Shown piece after piece: positions 1 to 4,943 of a DNA stretch of 6,049 nt. The notes under the pieces were generated by a model. The model searched no databases. It saw nothing but the letters and a program-made list of their open reading frames with translations, and was not told the DNA's origin. The translations under genes were made by a program, and so were the position numbers. The stretch is from positions 1 to 6,049 of the forward strand of contig CAMDGT010000075.1 in the NCBI GenBank assembly GCA_945898025.1. Reading direction: 5' to 3'. Source of the DNA: Rickettsia typhi (GTDB taxonomy: Bacteria > Pseudomonadota > Alphaproteobacteria > Rickettsiales > UBA1997). How positions within the stretch are numbered: position 1 is the first letter of the stretch; each line of letters opens with the position of its first letter.

Positions 1-1
1 A

Positions 2-18
2 TGTAAATAATATTTACA
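2..18. promoter_or_regulatory. Perfect 8-bp dyad, operator-like (function unknown)
   Basis: TGTAAATA at 2-9 and TATTTACA at 11-18 are exact reverse complements around a single central A at position 10. With a one-base centre it is more likely a dimeric protein binding site than an RNA hairpin. TGTAAA/TTTACA arms resemble the general form of many dimeric regulator sites, but I cannot assign a regulator. In DNA this AT-rich, chance palindromes are not rare. Any gene it controls would lie left of the window. Confidence 0.3.
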
Positions 19-44
19 AATAAGATTGATTTAACTTATTTTTT
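18..44 (+). terminator. Weak terminator-like hairpin
   Basis: AAATAAG (18-24) pairs with CTTATTT (35-41) across a 10-nt loop, and the T run 39-44 continues past the stem. The stem has only one G-C pair, so it would be weak. It could end a plus-strand gene lying left of the window, but that gene is not visible. Confidence 0.25.
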
Positions 45-62
45 CAAAAACCAACTATTAGA

Positions 63-139
63 TGATATAGATAAATAAAGGCTCTAAAACCACTTTTATC
101 TATATCAAAAAGGCTTTGCCGTGGGTTTTGAGCTTTTTG
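63..139 (+). other. Structured element with mutually exclusive foldings
   Basis: Three pairings compete. Stem A: 63-75 with 95-107, 13 perfect pairs, 19-nt loop. Stem B: 81-84 and 86-91 (in the loop of A) with 130-133 and 124-129, one bulged T, optionally extended by 92-93 with 121-122; it is followed at once by TTTTT (134-138). Stem C: 106-112 with 133-139 (CAAAAAG/CTTTTTG). B looks like an intrinsic terminator, while A plus C would prevent it; A and B could alternatively coexist as a pseudoknot. A three-pair hairpin GGC-TTT-GCC lies at 112-120. No plus-strand gene follows within 1.1 kb, so a riboswitch role is unlikely. A small RNA, a bidirectional terminator or a palindromic repeat element are all possible. 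No known RNA family is recognised. Confidence 0.35.
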
Positions 140-290
140 CAATTAGATCGAAGATCCTGGCTGGTTTATTTTTTACTTGGAGTTGTTGTTTGTTTTATTC
201 AGTTGTGAACATGCTTTAGAGTATCTAGTCTCTCAGGTTTACGACCAATACAAATTAACAATTAAGCCAATAAAGTGCAATAACTAATTT

Positions 291-382
291 CTTGAAAAAC
301 CCTCGAAAAACCCCTCGAAAAACCCCTCGAAAAACCCCTCGAAAAACCCCTCGAAAAACCCTTAAAAAAACCCTTAAAAAAC
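291..382. repeat. 12-bp tandem repeat (minisatellite), C-tract/G-tract
   Basis: The unit CTCGAAAAACCC occurs in five perfect head-to-tail copies (302-361). A diverged, one-base-short copy precedes them (291-301, CTTGAAAAACC), and a decayed copy (362-373, TTAAAAAAACCC) and a partial copy (374-382) follow. Each junction makes a CCCC tract (311-314, 323-326, 335-338, 347-350), so the minus strand carries four GGGG runs spaced by TTTTTCGA. The period is a multiple of three, but stops close all three plus frames just upstream, so it is not part of a visible coding sequence. The last copies merge into a hairpin, AAACCCTT (368-375) with AAGGGTTT (393-400). Perfect central copies with decayed edges are typical of slippage expansion. 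Confidence 0.95.
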
Positions 383-471
383 TATGGGGATAAAGGGTTT
401 GGAGCTGAATTATTTGGGATTTAAGATTTTATGGGACTGGGGGTAAATTTTTAGAGGTGTCCTAAAATAAT

Positions 472-495
472 TTTCAGCAATGATATGTTGCTAAA
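472..495 (-). terminator. Possible weak terminator of the glycosyltransferase gene
   Basis: AGCAA (476-480) pairs with TTGCT (488-492) over a 7-nt loop. The stem is extended by TTT (472-474) with AAA (493-495), with C475 bulged. It starts 7 bp beyond the glycosyltransferase stop codon, the right place for a minus-strand terminator. The following minus-strand tract (ATTATTTTAGG) is only partly T-rich, so efficiency would be low. Confidence 0.35.
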
Positions 496-501
496 TTTGA
501 T

Positions 502-1269
502 TTAACGGCAGAGTCTAAAAATTAATATCATTAATCTTTTGAAGTTTTTAAGAATGTTAAGCTTGCTGTTGTTGATTTTTTGCTGATAATCGTAATAAAT
601 TGGAGCTTCATCAATTTTAATTTTTAATCGTGATAATTTAATTAATATTTCACAAGTATATGTAAATTCAGGCTCTCTAATAAAGTTATCCATAAATTTA
701 TTTTTCAATTTTTTGATGATTGATAATTTATAAATACGATAACCGCTAGTGTAATCTTGTAATTTTTCTCCATTAATTTTAATGATAGGAAATAGTATTT
801 TAAGAATAAAGGCAGTAATTCTGCTGATTGCGACACGATAAAGGGGAAAGTTTTTTACTTGTGAATCATTGATAAATCTGGATCCAACCAATAAATCCAA
901 ATTATGATTTTTAAAATAATTTAGCAATTCGCCAATTTTTTCAGTTTGATGAGTTAAGTCAGCATCCATTGAAATTATTAGATCTTCATCGTTTTTTAAT
1001 GATTGATTATTTGGTTCTTCGCTAAGTAAATAATCAAAAATTCTTTTAAAGGCTTTTCCTAAACCTTTTTGTTCAATAATGGGAAGTAAAATAATCGGCT
1101 TGCTTTTTGCTAAATCTTGCATAATTTGGTAAGATTTATCTGTTGACCCATCTAAGCAGGCAATAATGCGAAATGGTTGATTAATTTCTTGCATTTGTGA
1201 TGAAATTTTATCAATAAAATGCTTAATTGAATGCTCTTCATCAAGAGCGCAAAATATTATGTTTAACAA
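502..1269 (-). CDS. Family 2 glycosyltransferase, DPM1-like
   Basis: This 255-residue protein has a GT-A fold signature and probably moves a sugar from a nucleotide donor to a polyprenyl-phosphate or an envelope glycan; the sugar cannot be told from sequence. Visible motifs are DGSTD (40-44, nucleotide binding), GLGKAF (69-74), the metal-binding DAD (102-104), GSRF (129-132), DYTSGYRIY (172-180), and EF at 200-201 with EI at 207-208. The typical PI..R..G.SK segment is decayed: residues 223-236 keep PI and SK, but Arg and Gly are replaced by Gln and Asn. Hydrophobic stretches near 147-163 and 238-252 may touch the membrane; there are no clear C-terminal transmembrane helices. The start is TTG: the only in-frame upstream codons before a TAA are non-canonical, and the first ATG (residue 26) would cut off the first strand. 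It is transcribed divergently from the sdhA-like gene. Family assignment is firm; the specific reaction is unknown. Confidence 0.87.
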   Translation of the reverse strand: MLNIIFCALDEEHSIKHFIDKISSQMQEINQPFRIIACLDGSTDKSYQIMQDLAKSKPIILLPIIEQKGLGKAFKRIFDYLLSEEPNNQSLKNDEDLIISMDADLTHQTEKIGELLNYFKNHNLDLLVGSRFINDSQVKNFPLYRVAISRITAFILKILFPIIKINGEKLQDYTSGYRIYKLSIIKKLKNKFMDNFIREPEFTYTCEILIKLSRLKIKIDEAPIYYDYQQKINNSKLNILKNFKRLMILIFRLCR

Positions 1270-1295
1270 GATTTTTATTTTAGTTAAGATTTTTA

Positions 1296-1324
1296 ATTAA
1301 AATAATTTAATAAATTTTTTTCAA
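1296..1324 (-). promoter_or_regulatory. Candidate sigma-70 promoter for the glycosyltransferase
   Basis: On the minus strand, TTGAAA (1319-1324) and TTTAAT (1296-1301) are separated by exactly 17 bp. Each hexamer has one mismatch to the TTGACA/TATAAT consensus. The predicted RNA start near 1289 leaves about 20 nt before the TTG start codon. The -35 box lies within 15 bp of the sdhA-like start on the other strand, so the two promoters would overlap. Chance matches are likely in such AT-rich DNA. A poorer plus-strand candidate (TTAACA 1263-1268, TAAGAT 1285-1290) could serve the sdhA-like gene. Confidence 0.35.
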
Positions 1325-1331
1325 AATTTCA

Positions 1332-3263
1332 ATGGATTTTAAAATTATTAATCAAAAATTTGATTTAATTATTATTGGGGCGGGTGCCTCAGGTTTAACG
1401 GCCGCAATCAATGCCTATAAATCTGGTGTTCGTAACATTGCTGTAATCAGTAAAGTTTTGCCAATTAATAGCCATACTGCATCGGCAAAAGGCGGAATCA
1501 ATGCCTCGCTTGGCAATGTAATCAAAGATGATTGGAAGTGGCATGCTTTTGATACACTGAAAGGGGCTGATTATATTGCGGATAGTGATGCAGTTGAAAT
1601 TTTATGCAAAAATGCCAAAGAAGCCATAATTGAGTTGGAGCATTTAGGGGTAGTATTCTCAAGGAATGAAGATGGTTACATAGCACAAAGAGCCTATGGC
1701 GGACAAAGTACTGATTATGGTAAGGGTGGGATAGCTTATAGAGCCTGTTATTCTAAAGATAAAACTGGGCACACGATGCTCTCGGCTCTTTACAATCAAG
1801 CATTAAAACTAAATATAAAGTTTTTCTCTGAATTTTTTGTTAGCGATTTATTATTAACTCAAAAAGATGATATAAAAACCTCTGGATGCCATGGTTGTGT
1901 AGCGATTAATTTGAATAGCGGTGAGATAAATATTTTTAATTCTTTGGCAACAATTATTGCTACTGGTGGCTATAGTCAAATTTATAAAAACTCCACCTCT
2001 TCTTTAATTTGTAGTGGGGATGGAGCGGGCTTGTTGTTAAAATTAGGTTATTTAATGCAAGATATGGAGTTTGTTCAATTTCATCCAACGGGCATTGCGG
2101 GTTTTGGTTTTTTAATTACAGAAGCGGTTAGAAGTGAAGGCGCTTATTTATTGAATAGCGAAGGAGAAAGATTCATGAAGAATTATGCTCCTAAAATGAT
2201 CGAGCTTGCTTCGCGAGATGTTGTTTCCCAAGCTATGGCGACTGAAATTCATCAAGGTAGGGGTTGTGGCGATAAAAAAGATTATATCTATCTTGATATG
2301 AGGCATTTTAGCCAAGAAACCTTTTTAAATAAACTTCCCGGAGTGGTTGAATTGGTCAAAAAATTTCTTAATCTTGATGTTAGTAAAGATTTTATTCCTG
2401 TTGCTCCTTCCGCTCACTATAATATGGGAGGAATTCCCGCTGATAATAATGGGGCGGTGCTTGATTTTAAGATGATAGACAATCAATTGGTGGAAAATAA
2501 AATTAATGGTTTATTCGCCATTGGTGAGAGTGCTTGTTTCTCGGTTCACGGGGCTAATCGCTTGGGTTGTAATTCTTTGCTTGATTTATTGGTGTTTGGT
2601 AAAATGGCGGGAGAACATTGTGCGAAAATTATTAATCAATTGCAATCAGAAAAAATAAAGCATTTCGATGATATAAATAATTTAATTTCTAGTAAAATTG
2701 ACGGTTTAAAGGCGGTTTTATGGAAATCTCCAATTTCTAGCGATGATAAAAAGCATTGCAGTTTATCATCTTTAAAAATTGATTTACAAAAAAATAATGA
2801 CAAAAATTTATCGGTATTTCGTAATCAAAGCCTGTTAATTGAGGGTTTAAAGGCAAATTTTAATTTTTATAAAAAGTTAAAAACTTATATTTTTAGTAAT
2901 AAGAATTTATTATGGAATCAAGAATTGATTGATTATTTAGAGTTAGAAAATTTATTGCTAAATGCAATTGCAACTAATATTGCGGCATTACATCGACTAG
3001 AAAGCCGGGGGGCACATTATCGCAGTGATTTTAATTATCGAGATGATGATAAATTCTTGGCTCACAGCCTTGTAGGTATTAAAAAGATTGATAAAATAAT
3101 GGCTGAAGATTTAAATATTGATTTGTTGATTGATTTAACAGAAAGTACAAATATAATCGACAATTCAATCGGTAATTCAAATTATCAATTTTTATTAAGA
3201 AAGGTTAGAAATTATACCGAAATAGAAGAATTGAAGTTAATTCCAAGCCCTAGAAATTATTAA
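1332..3263 (+). CDS. sdhA: SdhA-like succinate dehydrogenase/fumarate reductase flavoprotein
   Basis: This 643-residue FAD flavoprotein of the complex II family interconverts succinate and fumarate, normally on the inner face of the cytoplasmic membrane with an iron-sulfur subunit. The Rossmann motif GAGASG is at 16-21. His48 in the SHT motif matches the His that covalently holds FAD. Catalytic and dicarboxylate residues are all present: HPTG with His251, Thr263-Glu264, Arg295 in SRDVV, His362 in HYNMGG, Arg410 in HGANRLG. The C-terminal domain shows SVFR (494-497), ESRGAHYRSDF (557-567), RDDDKFLAHSL (570-580) and a final IPSPRNY like the family's usual end. It is about 50 residues longer than typical SdhA, with extra sequence around 440-490 and 580-625. 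Residue 53, usually Gln (SdhA) or Glu (FrdA), is Lys. No sdhB, sdhC or sdhD is seen; the neighbours are unrelated. L-aspartate oxidase is the main alternative, but it lacks the FAD-linking His and is shorter. The ATG has no clear Shine-Dalgarno. Family is sure; direction of the physiological reaction is not. Confidence 0.87.
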   Translation: MDFKIINQKFDLIIIGAGASGLTAAINAYKSGVRNIAVISKVLPINSHTASAKGGINASLGNVIKDDWKWHAFDTLKGADYIADSDAVEILCKNAKEAIIELEHLGVVFSRNEDGYIAQRAYGGQSTDYGKGGIAYRACYSKDKTGHTMLSALYNQALKLNIKFFSEFFVSDLLLTQKDDIKTSGCHGCVAINLNSGEINIFNSLATIIATGGYSQIYKNSTSSLICSGDGAGLLLKLGYLMQDMEFVQFHPTGIAGFGFLITEAVRSEGAYLLNSEGERFMKNYAPKMIELASRDVVSQAMATEIHQGRGCGDKKDYIYLDMRHFSQETFLNKLPGVVELVKKFLNLDVSKDFIPVAPSAHYNMGGIPADNNGAVLDFKMIDNQLVENKINGLFAIGESACFSVHGANRLGCNSLLDLLVFGKMAGEHCAKIINQLQSEKIKHFDDINNLISSKIDGLKAVLWKSPISSDDKKHCSLSSLKIDLQKNNDKNLSVFRNQSLLIEGLKANFNFYKKLKTYIFSNKNLLWNQELIDYLELENLLLNAIATNIAALHRLESRGAHYRSDFNYRDDDKFLAHSLVGIKKIDKIMAEDLNIDLLIDLTESTNIIDNSIGNSNYQFLLRKVRNYTEIEELKLIPSPRNY

Positions 3264-3296
3264 TTCAATTAATAATTCAATTATTAATTCAATTAA
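3261..3296. repeat. Three tandem 12-bp palindromic units at the sdhA-like stop codon
   Basis: TAATTCAATTAW occurs three times end to end (3261-3272, 3273-3284, 3285-3296), the first unit beginning with the TAA stop codon of the sdhA-like gene. Each unit is a dyad, TAATT-C-AATTA, centred at 3266, 3278 and 3290; the first extends to seven-base arms (3259-3273). Because the period is a multiple of three, TAA recurs in frame after the true stop. The array ends 9 bp before the next start codon, so it fills nearly the whole gap. Low sequence complexity limits its weight, though the copies are almost exact. Confidence 0.8.
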
Positions 3297-3305
3297 ATAA
3301 ATATT

Positions 3306-4082
3306 ATGCGATATAGTTCAAATCTTAACATTATTCTCAAGGCTATTGAAAAAGCGGTTAATAGAATGTCAAGAGATTTTATCGAGTTAGAAAACTTACA
3401 AAATAATCCAGCTTCTTCACTTAAATTTGCTACTTCTTGCTTTGGAAAAATTGCTGAGATTATTATTGATGATTTGCAAAAATTTCGAGAAGATTTTGAC
3501 ATTACAATGATTGATAGCATAAATAACAAAAAAATTAATTATCATAAAGATAATCAAATTTCTGAATATTCTTATCTAATTGTCCCAGTTGATGGTTTTT
3601 ATAATTTAATAAGAGCGAATCCTAATTTTACAATTGCAGTTGCTTTACAACATAAGGGAAATGAAGATAAAGAGCCAGAAACAATAGCTTTAGCAATTAA
3701 TCACTTAGTTGGCAACGATGTTTATTATTGCGAGAAGGGTTTTGGTGCATTTGTTAATAATCGCAGAATTAGAGTTTCTAAGAAAAATGGCGAAGGTCTT
3801 GCGGTTTCTTCATCTAGCCCCGATTTATTCGATGATTTTGTTAAAAATTATCAAATAAAAAATCCTTATTTTTATAGTATAAATTGCCCAACTCTTGAAA
3901 TAGGCTATTTATCTTCGGCAAAGTTTGATATGGCTGTATTTAACGAAAATAATTATTTCATTGCAAAAGCCTTTGCTTTATTGGCAAAAGAAGCTGGAGG
4001 CAAAATTATCACAACAGATACCGAGTCAGAAGCAAAAAACACCAATAAAAGTAAGGCTTCTATGATTATCGCCAATAATTAG
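3306..4082 (+). CDS. Inositol monophosphatase family (SuhB-like), probably catalytically degenerate
   Basis: This 258-residue protein aligns by landmarks with inositol monophosphatase/SuhB: VPVDGFYNLIRANPNFTIAV (93-112) stands for the usual DPIDGTxNF...P.F..S segment, GNDVYYCEKGFGAFVNNRRIRVS (136-158) for the substrate-lid beta segment, and ENNYFIAKAFALLAKEAGG (214-232) for WDxAAG...EAGG. The length is close to the usual 260-270. Key metal ligands are missing: the first Asp of DPIDGT is Val93 (only Asp96 remains), the Thr is Phe98, the Asp of WD is Phe218, and no GEE acidic pair is visible near 65-80. Phosphatase activity is therefore doubtful. Family knowledge: E. coli SuhB also acts non-enzymatically in rRNA antitermination with Nus factors, so a regulatory role is possible but inferred. 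It follows the sdhA-like gene by 42 bp; pyrF is 64 bp downstream. There is no clear Shine-Dalgarno before the ATG. The intact frame and normal codon use argue against a pseudogene. Confidence 0.78.
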   Translation: MRYSSNLNIILKAIEKAVNRMSRDFIELENLQNNPASSLKFATSCFGKIAEIIIDDLQKFREDFDITMIDSINNKKINYHKDNQISEYSYLIVPVDGFYNLIRANPNFTIAVALQHKGNEDKEPETIALAINHLVGNDVYYCEKGFGAFVNNRRIRVSKKNGEGLAVSSSSPDLFDDFVKNYQIKNPYFYSINCPTLEIGYLSSAKFDMAVFNENNYFIAKAFALLAKEAGGKIITTDTESEAKNTNKSKASMIIANN

Positions 4083-4146
4083 TAAAATTTAGAGTTTAAA
4101 TTTCGGTTTTTAAAATAATCTATTTAATGATAAACAAGAATCAATC

Positions 4147-4860
4147 ATGAATAAAATTTCTGATAAATTAATAGTTGCTCTTGATGTAGAAAGCTTAGAT
4201 AAAGCAAAAAAGTTGGTTGATATTCTTGATGATCAAGTTAATTTTTACAAAATTGGTCTCGAATTAATGATGAGTAGAAATTATTTTCATTTAATTGATT
4301 TTTTGCATCAAAAAAATAAAAAAATTTTTGCCGACTTAAAGCTTTATGATATTGGCAATACTGTTGGAAGAGCGGTGGCAAATCTTGCTAAAATGCCAAT
4401 AGATCTTCTCACTATTCATGTTGCTAATCGCGATATTATGAAGAGAGCTTGCGAAAATAAGGGCAGTCTTAAGATAATTGGAGTTACGGCGCTAACTAAT
4501 CTTGATAATAAAGATATTATTGAAATGGGCTTTGATAAATCTTTGTCTATTCAAGATCTGGTCATAAAAAAAACTGCCCTTGCTTTAGAATGTGGGCTTG
4601 ATGGTGTTGTTTCTTCTGCTCTTGAAGCAAATAATCTAAGAAAAAATTTTGGTGATAATTTTTTAATTATTACTCCAGGAATAAGGTTAAATCAAGAAGA
4701 TAAGTTAATAAAAGACGATCAAAAAAGAGTGGCAACGGTTAATCAAGCAATAAATGGCGGATCATCTTATTTGGTGGTTGGAAGACCTATTATTGAATCG
4801 CAAAACCCTTATGAAGTTGCAAAATTTTTTCAACAACAAATTATTAATTCAATCAATTGA
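4147..4860 (+). CDS. pyrF: Orotidine 5'-phosphate decarboxylase
   Basis: PyrF removes CO2 from orotidine 5'-monophosphate to give UMP, the last step of de novo pyrimidine synthesis, in the cytoplasm and without cofactor. The 237-residue length is standard for the bacterial short form, a single TIM barrel. The catalytic array is present: Asp13 in ALDV, Lys35 in FYKIG, then Asp63-Lys65-Asp68 in DLKLYDIGNTV. Phosphate-binding parts follow: TPGIR (176-180), DQKRVATV (191-198) and VGRPI (211-215), with DGVVSSALEA (152-161) before them. The ATG lies six residues before the first barrel strand, as expected; only a weak A-rich tract precedes it. It sits 64 bp after the SuhB-like gene and 83 bp before the sugar mutase, with no other pyr gene in view. 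Nothing in it looks damaged. Its presence suggests the organism makes its own UMP, unlike Rickettsia. Confidence 0.97.
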   Translation: MNKISDKLIVALDVESLDKAKKLVDILDDQVNFYKIGLELMMSRNYFHLIDFLHQKNKKIFADLKLYDIGNTVGRAVANLAKMPIDLLTIHVANRDIMKRACENKGSLKIIGVTALTNLDNKDIIEMGFDKSLSIQDLVIKKTALALECGLDGVVSSALEANNLRKNFGDNFLIITPGIRLNQEDKLIKDDQKRVATVNQAINGGSSYLVVGRPIIESQNPYEVAKFFQQQIINSIN

Positions 4861-4943
4861 ATCTTGGCTCATTTGTCTTGCAAAAGCCTTAATTATCAAC
4901 AAAAATTTTATTTTATTAAATTTAAATCTTAAAATCATAAATT

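Larger units (their letters stand above)
1..501. other. Gene-free region left of the glycosyltransferase gene
   Basis: No open frame of useful length with a plausible start is present on either strand. The tandem repeat is interrupted by nearby upstream stops in all three plus frames. The longest small frame noted is a 20-codon ATG frame at 384-446 with no recognisable product. On the minus strand a short open stretch (about 205-110, reading KPARIFDLIAKSS and similar) lacks a start codon and could be a gene remnant, but I cannot identify it. The region contains the dyad, hairpins, alternative-folding element and minisatellite listed separately. Positions 140-290 show nothing else I can support. 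It contains more G and C tracts than the flanking genes. Confidence 0.7.

Noticed and set aside
140..290. Possible structural RNA (tRNA, 5S, tmRNA, SRP RNA)
   Set aside because: No T-loop, anticodon stem, SRP tetraloop region or tmRNA ends could be found on either strand.
291..382. CRISPR-like array
   Set aside because: Units are contiguous 12-mers with no unique spacers and no cas genes; it is a simple tandem repeat.
384..446. 20-codon ATG frame after the minisatellite
   Set aside because: Too short, no ribosome binding site, no recognisable product; expected by chance.
434..462. GGAC...GTCC ends around TGGGGGTAAATTTTTAG, reminiscent of insertion-sequence termini
   Set aside because: Only four bases pair, no second terminus or transposase is in the window, and no flanking target duplication is visible.
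3293..3529. 78-codon minus-strand open frame over the start of the SuhB-like gene
   Set aside because: It lies antisense to a gene with clear family motifs and its translation resembles no known protein.
4861..4943. GGCT...AGCC pairing as terminator after pyrF
   Set aside because: Only four pairs with a long loop and no T run directly after the stem.
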